Source: Pedobacter insulae
Lineage (GTDB): Bacteria > Bacteroidota > Bacteroidia > Sphingobacteriales > Sphingobacteriaceae
Assembly: GCF_900113525.1 (NCBI RefSeq)
Contig: NZ_FOPP01000001.1
Coordinates: 1-64,000 of the forward strand
Reading direction: 5' to 3'
DNA: 64,000 nt
In this document: positions 1-8,322 of the stretch, piece after piece
Numbering within the stretch: the first letter of the stretch is position 1
How the letters are laid out: each line of letters begins with the position of its first letter
Made by a program: the position numbers and the translations under genes
Notes under the pieces: generated by a model
Seen by the model: the letters and a program-made list of their open reading frames with translations, nothing else
Told to the model about the DNA's origin: nothing
Database searches by the model: none

Positions 1-446
1 CGATGGTTCCATCGGGCCCCTCGTCTATCGTTAGGTTTTGAAAGGCAACGGCTCTTTTACTGGGAAGTTCTACAGGGAAAACGTACATCGTATGGCCATT
101 TGCCTTAATCACTTTGATGCTGTCGGTAGCGATGCTGAAACCAAGGTAGGTTTGGTCAGTATGGATGGACATTTTTTTTGACTTCGAGGACAAAGCGGTC
201 ATGAACTCCTGCTTTAAATTGCCGAGCGCACTGAGGTTGGCTTTTTTCTGGAACTGGGCCAGGTTGATGATTTCAACTTTTGGGCCGTTTTTATAGTTGA
301 GCATCTCCTTCTTGCGGGCGGGGTCTATTTCTTCCCCGCCGGAGATTTCCTTTTTACAGGAATAAACGAATAGAAATAGCGCAAAAGACATTAGGATTAA
401 CCTTAAACTAAATTTTGTAAGGGGGGGGGGTAAATAATTTATTCAT
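1..446 (-). CDS. Lipoprotein, N-terminal part only; frame interrupted at a G10 tract
   Basis: The reading frame runs off the left edge, so only the N-terminal part is visible and I do not recognise the family. From the internal ATG at 391 the protein reads MSFALFLFVYSCKKE, a hydrophobic stretch ending in a lipobox-like VYSC followed by KK, so an exported lipoprotein is expected. A better start is the ATG at 446: it adds Lys and Arg residues before the hydrophobic core, and a good promoter lies just upstream at 469-499. That start is separated from the lipoprotein frame by ten consecutive G (C on the coding strand). With ten C the frame stops after about 12 codons; with nine or twelve it reads through into the lipoprotein. 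Either the gene is phase variable, or the tract was miscounted, or translation starts at 391. The visible mature part has no motif I can name. Confidence 0.6.
421..430. repeat. Homopolymeric G10 tract in the lipoprotein signal-peptide region
   Basis: Ten consecutive G on the plus strand lie six codons inside the minus-strand reading frame that starts at 446. Tracts of this length are prone to slipped-strand length change. One base fewer puts the lipobox in frame with the start; the length shown here does not. Confidence 0.8.
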
Positions 447-468
447 AGAGCAGTTGTTGCGGGTTTGA

Positions 469-499
469 TAAAGATATAAAAACTACGAATAAAAACAAG
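469..499 (-). promoter_or_regulatory. Bacteroidota-type promoter for the lipoprotein gene
   Basis: On the minus strand a CTTG element and a TATCTTTA element are separated by exactly 19 bases. This fits the Bacteroidota pattern TTTG-N19-TAnnTTTG with one mismatch in each box. Transcription would begin about 17 bases before the ATG at 446, which supports that ATG as the intended start. Confidence 0.5.
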
Positions 500-577
500 A
501 CTTAAAGGAGCATAAAAATAGCTACTTTTACTTGTTGTGTATTAAGTTGATTAACCAATATTACATTATTACTGAAA

Positions 578-922
578 ATGGGAAAACTAGTAGAAGAATT
601 TAATAACTATCGTACAAAAATGAACGATAGGATTATGGAAACATCCAATACCAATATCAAGCGCTTTTTTGCGCTAGATACCACGACTTATGCAGACGGG
701 GCATTAGATGTGAAAACTAAGGAAATGTTGGGCTTAGTTGCTTCGATGGTATTAAGATGTGATGATTGCATTAAATATCATTTAGAGAAATGCTATACGG
801 AAGGGGTTAATCAGGCCGAAATAAATGAAGTATTCATGATTGCCAACTTAGTAGGAGGGTCTATTGTCATTCCGCATTATCGAAGAGCAGTTGAATATTG
901 GGATGAGCTTTCAGCAAGTTAA
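578..922 (+). CDS. Carboxymuconolactone decarboxylase (AhpD-like) family protein
   Basis: A 114-residue protein of the CMD/AhpD all-helical fold. The redox motif CDDC is at residues 61-64 and is followed by His68, with Glu49 upstream. This is the Glu / CxxC / His arrangement that in AhpD-like proteins serves peroxidase or disulfide-reductase activity. The length is normal for a single-domain member. No signal peptide is present, so it is cytoplasmic. The gene lies 22 bases upstream of tag in the same direction and may be co-transcribed with it, which would put two stress-protection functions together (oxidative and alkylation damage). The substrate cannot be told from sequence; a role in aromatic catabolism is unlikely because no pathway genes lie nearby. 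Confidence 0.85.
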   Translation: MGKLVEEFNNYRTKMNDRIMETSNTNIKRFFALDTTTYADGALDVKTKEMLGLVASMVLRCDDCIKYHLEKCYTEGVNQAEINEVFMIANLVGGSIVIPHYRRAVEYWDELSAS

Positions 923-944
923 TCCGACTAAATTTTTATAAAAT

Positions 945-1508
945 ATGAACCAAGACTTAGTACAACGCTGCCATTGGTGCGGATCAGACCCGCTTTATGT
1001 GAAATATCACGACGAAGAGTGGGGCAAACCTGTTTTTGACGATAAAGTTCTGTTTGAGTTTTTGATTTTAGAAGGGGCACAGGCAGGACTAAGTTGGATT
1101 ACAATTTTACGGAGGCGGGAAGGGTATAGAAATGCTTTCGAAGATTTTAACGTGGAAAAGGTAGCGGCGCTAACACCTGATGATGTAGAACGGTTAATGC
1201 TTGACGAAGGAATTATCCGCAATCGTCTTAAAATTAATGCTGCAATTAAAAATGCACAGCTATTTATCGCTGTTCAAAAGGAATTCGGCTCTTTTGCCGA
1301 TTTTATCTGGAGCTTTATCCCTAATAAAAAACCCATTATAAATGATTTCAAGAACGGGGGAACGCCTGCACGGACTGAAATTTCTGATACGATTGCCAAA
1401 GTCATGAAAAAGCGAGGCTTCAAATTCTTTGGAACCACCATTTGCTACGCTTTTATGCAAGCCACAGGGATGGTAAACGATCATGTAATTGGCTGTGTAG
1501 CCCGGTAG
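945..1508 (+). CDS. tag: DNA-3-methyladenine glycosylase I
   Basis: A 187-residue protein matching Tag along its whole length. This enzyme removes 3-methyladenine from alkylated DNA as the first step of base excision repair. The zinc-binding residues of the family are all visible: Cys9 and His22 near the N-terminus (in RCHWC and VKYHDEEWG) and His180 and Cys184 at the C-terminus (NDHVIGC). The aromatic, helix-hairpin-helix-like core follows the N-terminal motif. The gene starts 22 bases after the AhpD-like gene. No intrinsic terminator was seen after it; instead an unusual 11-bp-periodic array begins about 40 bases downstream. Family assignment is secure. Confidence 0.95.
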   Translation: MNQDLVQRCHWCGSDPLYVKYHDEEWGKPVFDDKVLFEFLILEGAQAGLSWITILRRREGYRNAFEDFNVEKVAALTPDDVERLMLDEGIIRNRLKINAAIKNAQLFIAVQKEFGSFADFIWSFIPNKKPIINDFKNGGTPARTEISDTIAKVMKKRGFKFFGTTICYAFMQATGMVNDHVIGCVAR

Positions 1509-1547
1509 GACTTGCTACTTATGCGCTTCGGAATTGCCATATCATTT

Positions 1548-1653
1548 CTATACCCATCCTATACCTATCCTATAGTTCCGCTATACCTTTTCTATAGTGA
1601 TTGTATAGCTGTAGGTATAGAAAAGCTATGCAAAAAGTATAGAAACACTATGC
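1548..1653. repeat. Array of ten CTATAN/GTATAG hexamers at 11-bp spacing
   Basis: Hexamers CTATAC, CTATAG, GTATAG or CTATGC start at 1548, 1559, 1570, 1581, 1592, 1603, 1615, 1626, 1637 and 1648. Every step is 11 bases except one of 12 in the middle. The 5-base spacers differ from unit to unit. The left half is mostly CTATAC and the right half mostly its complement GTATAG, so the array is also an imperfect palindrome. The open frame across it has no coding character. It lies between tag (ends 1508) and the converging secreted-protein gene (ends 1819). Apart from a short stretch near 1657-1669 that resembles part of the dispersed hairpin repeat, I see nothing else in this spacer. Confidence 0.8.
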
Positions 1654-1818
1654 CAGGTACCTCGCAATCCCGAAGAGAGTCAATAGCAGTGTCATGCTCA
1701 AGCTGACATTTAGTGACAATCGATGACATTCGGTGCCAAAATGCTAATAATTCTCTTGATCTCGATAGATTTGTTAACAGGTACCCATCGATTGTTCTTT
1801 GAAAGTTGATTTAAAAAT

Positions 1819-2487
1819 TTAAGGTTTACTGGCGTTGTAAGATTTAATAAATGCGATTAGATTAAGATCCGTAAACTCTTCGCTAGCTTTTATGCGTTCG
1901 GCAAGGTCTTCATCATTTGTTAACTTTTGTAATAGGATATTTTTTACAGCTGCAGTGTTTCCTAAAAGTACCTCTTGCATGGGACCGGACCCTGGTTTTT
2001 CGATAAAATAAAATACTTTGCCATTTGTAGGGCTAACGATCGGATCGTTATTGCTGCGGCCACCGCCACCCCCTATACTTATGCCTCCGCCTAAACCGCC
2101 ACCAAAGCCTCCACTTCCCATACCAACACCGAAAGTTGGCCTCACTTTTACCCTTGCCGGCTGCGGTTGCTCGTTTGCTTTCTTATCACCAAGTGAATAT
2201 AAATTTACTGTGCCAGCTTCAATTAATTTAAAAAAACGATTTTCTGCCTTTTTTTTCACTAGTATGGGTTTGCTTACATAGGTTTCGCCATTCCATACAA
2301 AGGATTGGATATCTTTTGCTTGGTATTGCACAATTGTTTGATCATCTTGCTGTAAGGCTACCGAACTGTAATTTGTACCTTTAATGATTCCACGCACAAA
2401 ATTACCTTCACTTATTAAAACCGCATCCTGGGCGTAGGAACCAAAGAAAAGAAGAGAGAGAAAAATAAATAATAGTAACCGTTTCAT
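1819..2487 (-). CDS. Secreted glycine-rich hypothetical protein
   Basis: A 222-residue protein whose first 20 residues form a clear Sec signal peptide (MKRLLLFIFLSLLFFGSYAQ). I do not recognise a named family. The first half of the mature protein looks like a small beta-rich domain (a repeated VLISEGNFVRGIIKG, QTIVQYQAKDI pattern). A low-complexity block of mostly Gly at about residues 117-145 follows. The last part (about 150-222) looks helical and charged, with text such as FFKLIEAGTVNLYSL and KNILLQKLTNDEDLAERIK. It is monocistronic and divergent from polA, with 92 bases between the two starts. A periplasmic or surface role is the most that can be inferred. Confidence 0.7.
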   Translation of the reverse strand: MKRLLLFIFLSLLFFGSYAQDAVLISEGNFVRGIIKGTNYSSVALQQDDQTIVQYQAKDIQSFVWNGETYVSKPILVKKKAENRFFKLIEAGTVNLYSLGDKKANEQPQPARVKVRPTFGVGMGSGGFGGGLGGGISIGGGGGRSNNDPIVSPTNGKVFYFIEKPGSGPMQEVLLGNTAAVKNILLQKLTNDEDLAERIKASEEFTDLNLIAFIKSYNASKP

Positions 2488-2579
2488 ATAAACAAATAAC
2501 GGAAAATATTTGGTCTTGTTGTATATTTACATCTAACCCCGTTATAGGGCTTTGTAATTATTAAAATCTGTATAGTCGC

Positions 2580-5387
2580 ATGAACAACAAAAAACTTTTT
2601 CTTTTAGATGGAATGGCACTTATTTATAGGGCGCATTTTGCATTGAGTAAAAATCCTCGTTTTACATCGAGTGGAGTAAATACCTCTGCTGTAATGGGCT
2701 TTGCCAATACCCTAATGGAGGTGCTTAAAAAGGAAAAACCCAGTCATATTGCCGTTGTATTTGATACCGAGGCCCCTACAGAACGGCATACAGATTTTGA
2801 AGCGTACAAAGCACATCGGGAAGCAATGCCTGAGGATTTAGCGACTGCCTTGCCTTATGTATTTCGATTAATTGAAGGCTTTAATATCCCGGTTATTACC
2901 GTAGATGGCTATGAGGCCGACGATATTATCGGGACTTTGGCAAAAGAAGGAGAAAAGGAAGGCTTTACAGTATTTTGCATGACCCCGGATAAAGATTTTG
3001 CCCAACTGGTGTCTGATAACATCTTCATTTATAAGCCGGCAAGAATGGGTAACGAGATGGAGATTTTAGGAGTTAAAGAGGTGTTGGCAAAATGGGAAAT
3101 TGAACGGGTAGACCAGGTAATCGATATTTTAGGTCTTTGGGGGGATGCGGTAGATAATATCCCGGGTATTCCGGGTGTGGGAGAAAAAACAGCTAAATTG
3201 CTTATAAAGCAATATGGCAGTGTAGAGAATATTATTGCTAACTCACATGAGTTAAAAGGCAAGCAAAGAGAGAATATTGAAAACTTTGCCCAGCAAGGCC
3301 TGGTTTCTAAAAAATTGGCAACGATTATTTTAAATGTCCCGATTGCTTTTGACGAAGCAGCGCTGGTAGTTGAAGAGCCAAGCCGTGAATTGTTGGAGCC
3401 GCTGTTTGCAGAACTGGAATTTAGAACAATTGGAAAGCGTGTTTTTGGAGAAGACTTTAGTGTGAACGACGCGAAGACAAGCGCCAGTCAGCAAAAGGAT
3501 TTATTCGGTAATAACGTGCCTGCTAAAGAAGTAACTAATGCACAGCCGTCTTTGTTCGATACACCAATTGACGCCAAAAATATTACCAATACCGCACATG
3601 AATATTTTTTAATTGACACCGCGGAAAAGAGGAAAGCACTAATCGACGTCTTACTAAAGCAAACGCGCATTTCATTCGATACTGAAACCACAGGGACTGA
3701 TGCTAATCAGGCTGATTTAGTGGGATTGTCTTTTTCGATCAAGCCAGGAGAAGGTTATTACATTCCATTGCCCGAAGATAGAGCGATTACGCAAGGTATT
3801 TTAGAGGAATTTAGGGTGGTGTTGGAATCAGCGCATATTTTAAAGATTGGTCAGAATATTAAGTATGACATGTTGGTGCTCAAGTGGTACGATATTCAAG
3901 TAAAAGGGCAACTTTTTGACACGATGTTGGCGCACTATTTAATAGACCCGGATACCAGGCACAACATGGATGTATTATCGGAGAATTATTTAGGTTATAC
4001 ACCAATCTCGATCACAACCTTAATTGGTGCAAAAGGGAAGAACCAAGGGACTATGCGGGATGTGCCAGTAGAATTGGTAGTTGATTATGCGGCAGAAGAC
4101 GCAGATATTACCCTTCAGCTTGCCAATGTTTTTGAACCGATGCTGAGCGAGCGAAACGCGAATAAACTTGCGGAAGAGATGGAGAACCCACTCATTTATG
4201 TCCTGGCAGAGATGGAGAAAGAAGGGGTTAAAATAGACATCGAAACATTAAATGCCTATTCTATCGAATTGCAGACCGAAATAAGCAAGGCGGAAGCTAG
4301 TGTTTATGAGAAAGCGGGATTAAAATTTAATTTGGCTTCCCCGAAACAACTTGGAGAAGTGCTTTTCGATCATTTGAAATTAGATCCTAAAGCAAAAAAA
4401 ACAAAAACAGGTCAGTATCAAACCGGCGAAGATGTGTTGACTTTGCTAGCGCATAAAAGCGACATCGTTAAGGATATTCTTGATTTTAGGCAATTACAAA
4501 AGTTAAAGTCCACTTACGTGGATGCGCTCCCTTTGATGGTTAATCCTAAAACCGGTCGTGTGCATACCAGCTTTAATCAGGCCGTTGCCGCAACAGGGAG
4601 GTTGAGTTCTAATAATCCTAATCTTCAAAATATTCCCATTCGTACAGAACGTGGAAGAGAAGTTCGTAAAGCTTTTATTCCAAGGGATGAAGATCACGTA
4701 TTACTATCCGCAGATTATTCGCAAATAGAACTGCGCATTATTGCGGAAATTAGTAACGAAGAAAATATGCTCGATGCCTTTAATAATGGTATAGACATTC
4801 ACACGGCTACTGCAGCTAAAGTATATGGAATAGGAATTGAGGAAGTTGATGCAACACAGCGTAGAAATGCCAAAGCCGTAAATTTTGGCATTATATACGG
4901 ACAATCGGCCTTTGGCTTATCTCAAAACCTAAATATCCCCAGAAAAGAAGCCGCAGAAATTATTGAGCAATATTTCACGCAGTATCCGGGTATAAAAAGA
5001 TATATGAGCGATACCATGAATTTTGCCAGAGAAAATGGATTTGTTGAAACAATTATGGGCAGAAGAAGGTATTTAAGAGATATTAACTCAGCAAATATGA
5101 CAGTTCGGGGCTTTGCAGAGCGGAATGCTATCAACGCACCTATTCAAGGATCGGCAGCCGATTTAATTAAAATTGCGATGATTAATATCCATAAGGACAT
5201 GATTGCCCAAAAGTTAAACTCGAAAATGACCATGCAGGTGCACGATGAGCTTGTTTTCGACGTTTTAAAGACAGAAATTGATCAAATGAAAGCGATTATT
5301 ACTCACCGAATGAAATCAGCCATTAAAACCCAGGTGCCGATTGAAATTGAGATTGGGCAGGGCAATAATTGGTTGGCCGCACATTAA
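2580..5387 (+). CDS. polA: DNA polymerase I with both exonuclease domains
   Basis: A 935-residue DNA polymerase I that fills gaps and removes RNA primers during lagging-strand synthesis and excision repair. The 5'-3' exonuclease spans about residues 5-260 (EADDIIGTLA, TPDKDFAQLV, and the helix-hairpin-helix around NIPGIPGVGEKTAKLL). A 3'-5' proofreading domain follows from about residue 345, with intact acidic residues in FDTETTGTDA and AAEDADI. The family A polymerase domain fills the C-terminal part: motif A LSADYSQIELR near 709, motif B RRNAKAVNFGIIYGQS, and motif C MQVHDELVFDV near 886. All catalytic carboxylates are present. The next gene starts 12 bases after its stop, suggesting one transcript. 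Confidence 0.97.
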   Translation: MNNKKLFLLDGMALIYRAHFALSKNPRFTSSGVNTSAVMGFANTLMEVLKKEKPSHIAVVFDTEAPTERHTDFEAYKAHREAMPEDLATALPYVFRLIEGFNIPVITVDGYEADDIIGTLAKEGEKEGFTVFCMTPDKDFAQLVSDNIFIYKPARMGNEMEILGVKEVLAKWEIERVDQVIDILGLWGDAVDNIPGIPGVGEKTAKLLIKQYGSVENIIANSHELKGKQRENIENFAQQGLVSKKLATIILNVPIAFDEAALVVEEPSRELLEPLFAELEFRTIGKRVFGEDFSVNDAKTSASQQKDLFGNNVPAKEVTNAQPSLFDTPIDAKNITNTAHEYFLIDTAEKRKALIDVLLKQTRISFDTETTGTDANQADLVGLSFSIKPGEGYYIPLPEDRAITQGILEEFRVVLESAHILKIGQNIKYDMLVLKWYDIQVKGQLFDTMLAHYLIDPDTRHNMDVLSENYLGYTPISITTLIGAKGKNQGTMRDVPVELVVDYAAEDADITLQLANVFEPMLSERNANKLAEEMENPLIYVLAEMEKEGVKIDIETLNAYSIELQTEISKAEASVYEKAGLKFNLASPKQLGEVLFDHLKLDPKAKKTKTGQYQTGEDVLTLLAHKSDIVKDILDFRQLQKLKSTYVDALPLMVNPKTGRVHTSFNQAVAATGRLSSNNPNLQNIPIRTERGREVRKAFIPRDEDHVLLSADYSQIELRIIAEISNEENMLDAFNNGIDIHTATAAKVYGIGIEEVDATQRRNAKAVNFGIIYGQSAFGLSQNLNIPRKEAAEIIEQYFTQYPGIKRYMSDTMNFARENGFVETIMGRRRYLRDINSANMTVRGFAERNAINAPIQGSAADLIKIAMINIHKDMIAQKLNSKMTMQVHDELVFDVLKTEIDQMKAIITHRMKSAIKTQVPIEIEIGQGNNWLAAH

Positions 5388-5399
5388 AACATAGACACG

Positions 5400-6011
5400 A
5401 TGAAAAGAACCTTTTTATTATTGTTTTTCTTGTTTAACCTGCATATAGCCTATGCACAACAGGTAGATAACTACCGGCAAGATACGACTACCTTGTATCA
5501 AAGAACCAAAGGTTTTTACTCCGATCCGATGCGCTCCAAGTGGAAGCAGGAACTGAAGCAAGAGGGTGACGCATGGGTGCTTAGCCTATATAATAGAAAG
5601 AAAGTGTTACAAGAGAAGATTACTTTTACAGATCAGAACCTAGAGGAACGAAGAGGACCCTATGCTTTTTATAAAAATGGCCATATAAAGGAAGAAGGCA
5701 ATTATGACAAAGGCTATAAACACGGGGAATGGAAATATTATGACGCCAACGCGCAACTAGCTGAAAAAGTAACTTATAGTTGGGATAAATTACATGGAGC
5801 GAGTGTAACGTACTGGGATAATGGGCAGTTAAAGGCGAGTAAAAATTATGTAAAGGGAATAAAAGTGGGAGAGTGTAAATTTTACTATAAGGACGGAAAA
5901 ATAGCGCTGAATGAGGTTTATGATGAAAATGGAAGCCTAGTAACGGGAGCTTATTTTGACGAGCATGGCAAGGCAGTTGGCGCAGCTTATGTAAACAAAG
6001 TGTTTGACTAA
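5400..6011 (+). CDS. Secreted MORN-repeat protein (YwqK-antitoxin-like)
   Basis: A 203-residue protein with a signal peptide (residues 1-20, ending AYAQ) and at least four repeats of the MORN-variant type, each with a core like YKNGxxKEEGNY or YWDNGQLKASKNY, between about residues 80 and 185. Databases often name such proteins toxin-antitoxin system YwqK family antitoxin, but a signal peptide and the lack of any toxin gene nearby argue against that role here. In Bacteroidota these repeats are common in exported proteins of unknown function. It follows polA by 12 bases. It is probably periplasmic or outer-membrane associated and its function is unknown. Confidence 0.75.
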   Translation: MKRTFLLLFFLFNLHIAYAQQVDNYRQDTTTLYQRTKGFYSDPMRSKWKQELKQEGDAWVLSLYNRKKVLQEKITFTDQNLEERRGPYAFYKNGHIKEEGNYDKGYKHGEWKYYDANAQLAEKVTYSWDKLHGASVTYWDNGQLKASKNYVKGIKVGECKFYYKDGKIALNEVYDENGSLVTGAYFDEHGKAVGAAYVNKVFD

Positions 6012-6064
6012 GTATTACGGGCAAGTAGTTACCCTATTATAATCTGCTTCGGTAAAAGGTATTG

Positions 6065-6122
6065 CGTCATTGCGAGGTACGAAGCAATCTCACATTAGAT
6101 TGCTTCGTACCTCGCAATGACG
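6065..6122. repeat. Dispersed hairpin repeat, perfect 26-bp arms (TAC type)
   Basis: Arms at 6065-6090 and 6097-6122 are exact reverse complements separated by a 6-base loop. The core words are CATTGCGAGG, GAAGCAATCT and their complements. It lies between two converging genes. There is no T-run, so it is not a standard intrinsic terminator. Related copies occur at 19854-19931, 29155-29213 and 62551-62738. Confidence 0.9.
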
Positions 6123-6127
6123 GGTTG

Positions 6128-6805
6128 TTACAAACTAATCGTTTCGCCAATAGCCGGTAATAACAATTGTTTTTGTGCCCTTTTAAAACTTTCTATAGCC
6201 AGCTTTGAGTCAATTTCAATTACCGGAAAAGTATCATAGTGTACGCCAATAATTTTGCTGCAATTTATATAGTCTGCTGCAATAACGGCATCATCAATAT
6301 CCATAGTATAGTTGCCGCCTATCGGTAAAATAGCATAGTCTAATTTATAAAGATCTGCCAGCAATTTCATTTCTAAAGTTAAGCCCGTATCTCCTGCAAA
6401 ATAAATTTGTTTGTTGTCTAGCTCCAAAACAAATCCTGCAGGGTTTCCACCGTAGCTGCCATCTGGTAAGCCTGCAGAGTGGGTTGCCCAAACCATTCTT
6501 ACCGTTCCAAAATCAAATTTAAATTTCCCGAAGTTCATCGGGTGAACGTTTTCGATGCCTTGCTTCGTTACCCAGGCAATTACTTCAGGAATAGCAATAA
6601 TGGTTGCCTTGGTTTGTTTTGCCAAGCTAACTAAATCGCCCACATGATCACCGTGACCATGACTAACCAAAATGTAGTCGGCCTCGATTTTTGTAAGATC
6701 TATCTCCTTTGCCAAGGGGTTTTCCGAAATAAAAGGGTCAAACAATAATTTTGTGGTTTCAGTTTCTATCAGGAAACTGGATTGACCATAATAAGTATAT
6801 TTCAT
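6128..6805 (-). CDS. UPF0173 family metal-dependent hydrolase (metallo-beta-lactamase fold)
   Basis: A 225-residue protein of the compact metallo-beta-lactamase fold. The signature SHGHGDHVGD at residues 48-57 supplies the HxHxDH metal ligands. A later Asp (FAGDTGL) and a His near the C-terminus (GVHYDTFP) complete a two-metal site. Length and order of motifs match the UPF0173/YtkL family, whose natural substrate is not established. No signal peptide is present. It is the last gene of a minus-strand group, starting 3 bases after the ybaB stop, so it is almost certainly translated from the same message. The dispersed hairpin repeat lies 5 bases beyond its stop. Confidence 0.9.
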   Translation of the reverse strand: MKYTYYGQSSFLIETETTKLLFDPFISENPLAKEIDLTKIEADYILVSHGHGDHVGDLVSLAKQTKATIIAIPEVIAWVTKQGIENVHPMNFGKFKFDFGTVRMVWATHSAGLPDGSYGGNPAGFVLELDNKQIYFAGDTGLTLEMKLLADLYKLDYAILPIGGNYTMDIDDAVIAADYINCSKIIGVHYDTFPVIEIDSKLAIESFKRAQKQLLLPAIGETISL

Positions 6806-6808
6806 TTT

Positions 6809-7114
6809 TTATCCTCCGAACATCCCGCCTAAACCACCAAGCATGTCTTTTGTAGCAGCCTGCATTTCAGTAGCACTAACCTGATCGGCCTGTGCCAGCG
6901 CCTTATTAACGGCTGTTAGTAAAAGTTCTTCCAACTCCTCTCTATCGGCCTGTTTGTAAAACTCTTCGTCAATCTCTATCGCTGTTATCGCCTTATTCCC
7001 TGTAGAAGTTACCTTGATTGCTCCGCCTTCTACTTCTCCAAAAACAGCTATAGTATCTAATCTCTTTTTTATCTCAGCGGCCATGCCTTGCGCGGCCATT
7101 AATTTATCGAACAT
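6809..7114 (-). CDS. ybaB: YbaB/EbfC family nucleoid-associated protein
   Basis: A 101-residue protein of the YbaB/EbfC family, small dimeric DNA-binding proteins that associate with the nucleoid. Family features are visible: an N-terminal helix (FDKLMAAQGMAAEIKKRLD), a central beta sheet with GGAIKVTSTGNKAITAIEID, a C-terminal helix, and a Gly/Met-rich tail (GGLGGMFGG). In many bacteria ybaB sits beside dnaX and recR; here it lies instead between an old yellow enzyme (46 bases upstream) and the UPF0173 hydrolase (3 bases downstream). No regulatory site is obvious upstream. Confidence 0.92.
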   Translation of the reverse strand: MFDKLMAAQGMAAEIKKRLDTIAVFGEVEGGAIKVTSTGNKAITAIEIDEEFYKQADREELEELLLTAVNKALAQADQVSATEMQAATKDMLGGLGGMFGG

Positions 7115-7160
7115 AGTTTTTACTTTTAGATTTAATTAAACAAATTTATAAAATACTAAA

Positions 7161-8240
7161 TCAATTATGTTTTTTTCTTGGCTTTGCTCTTTCGTACTGT
7201 TTCGGCCATGGGATGTCGTCTCCCAAATCGAATGCCGCATGGAGCGGAAAATAAGGGTCTCTCAAGAATTCTCTCGCCATAAATATTAAATCAGCTTCCC
7301 CATTTTGCAAAATGGCTTCGGCCTGTTGGGCATTGGTAATCAAGCCTACAGCACCAGTTAGTATTTTTGCTTCGGCTTTAATGGCAGTGGCAAATTGTAC
7401 CTGATAACCCGCTGAAATAGGAATTTGTTGAGCTAAGGTTAAACCCCCGGAAGAAGTATCGATGAGATCGACACCCATGACCTTCAACAATTTGGCTAAT
7501 TCGACAGACTCGGCGGCAGACCAGCCACCCTCTGCCCAATCGGTTGCCGAGATGCGCACAAAGAGCGGATTTTCTTTCGGCCAGACTTCTTGTACAGTCC
7601 CAACGGTTTCTAACAGCAGCCTAATCCTGTTTTCAAATGCCCCACCGTATTCGTCGGTTCTATGATTGCTAAGAGGTGATAAAAACTGATGCAGCAGATA
7701 GCCGTGTGCGGCATGGATTTCAACAACTTTAAAGCCAGCCTTAATGGCCCTTTGAGTGGCCAATTTAAAGTCGGCCTTTACTTTTGCAATACCTTTGCCA
7801 TCTAAAGAAATTGGCGTTTTATCTGTAGGATTAAAGGGTTCGGCACTTGCTGATACCGGATCCCAACCCCCATTTGAGTTGTCGAGCTGTAATGGGTTTT
7901 GCCAGGGAATGTCAAAACTGGCTTTACGCCCGGCATGTGCTAATTGAATACCAGCAACCGAACCATTTTCATGGATAAAATCTGTGATCTCCTTTAATTT
8001 TAGGATATGCTCATCATCCCAAATACCTAAATCTGCAATAGAAATTCTTCCTTCAGGAGAAACGGCAGTAGCCTCCATCACCACGAGACCGGCACCGCCA
8101 ACCGCACGGCTGCCCAAGTGAACTAAATGCCAGTTGTTGGCAAAACCATTAATTGCCGAATATTCACACATAGGTGAAACCGCAATTCGGTTCTTGAGCG
8201 TGATATTTTTTATAGACAACGGTGTAAAAAGTAAAGACAT
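7161..8240 (-). CDS. NADH:flavin oxidoreductase, YqjM-type old yellow enzyme
   Basis: A 359-residue FMN-dependent ene-reductase of the old yellow enzyme family, TIM-barrel fold. These enzymes reduce activated C=C bonds at the expense of NAD(P)H. The N-terminal SPMCEYS with Cys25 marks the YqjM (thermophilic-like) subclass. The substrate-binding His pair is in EIHAAHGYLLHQF, followed by the LSPLSNHRTDEYGG motif. The C-terminal phosphate-binding part (ILTGAVGLITNAQQAEAIL, DLIFMAREFLRDP) is intact. Cytoplasmic. It is the first gene of the group that continues with ybaB and the UPF0173 gene. The physiological substrate is unknown. Confidence 0.92.
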   Translation of the reverse strand: MSLLFTPLSIKNITLKNRIAVSPMCEYSAINGFANNWHLVHLGSRAVGGAGLVVMEATAVSPEGRISIADLGIWDDEHILKLKEITDFIHENGSVAGIQLAHAGRKASFDIPWQNPLQLDNSNGGWDPVSASAEPFNPTDKTPISLDGKGIAKVKADFKLATQRAIKAGFKVVEIHAAHGYLLHQFLSPLSNHRTDEYGGAFENRIRLLLETVGTVQEVWPKENPLFVRISATDWAEGGWSAAESVELAKLLKVMGVDLIDTSSGGLTLAQQIPISAGYQVQFATAIKAEAKILTGAVGLITNAQQAEAILQNGEADLIFMAREFLRDPYFPLHAAFDLGDDIPWPKQYERAKPRKKHN

Positions 8241-8322
8241 AGTTTAAAATTTTTACAAGTTAACATGCTCTTTTAAGATTTGTTCGAGATAATGGAAATC
8301 CAAACAAAACAATGACAAGACG

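Noticed and set aside
1548..1653. CRISPR array reading of the CTATAN repeats
   Set aside because: Six-base words with five-base spacers are far too short, and no cas genes are present.
1512..1706. 64-codon open frame after tag
   Set aside because: It is the 11-bp-periodic array read through; no ribosome-binding site and Tyr/Pro-rich nonsense composition.
2018..2281. Proline-rich frame opposite the glycine-rich secreted protein
   Set aside because: It is the antisense of Gly codons; the minus-strand frame has a signal peptide and normal composition.
5400..6011. Toxin-antitoxin role for the YwqK-like MORN protein
   Set aside because: It has a signal peptide and no toxin gene nearby.
5626..6024. 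132-codon frame opposite the MORN-repeat protein
   Set aside because: It overlaps a well-supported gene and its open length follows from codon bias of the other strand.
6065..6122. Hairpin repeat as an intrinsic terminator
   Set aside because: Long arms but no T-run, and other copies lie inside operons between genes that need read-through.
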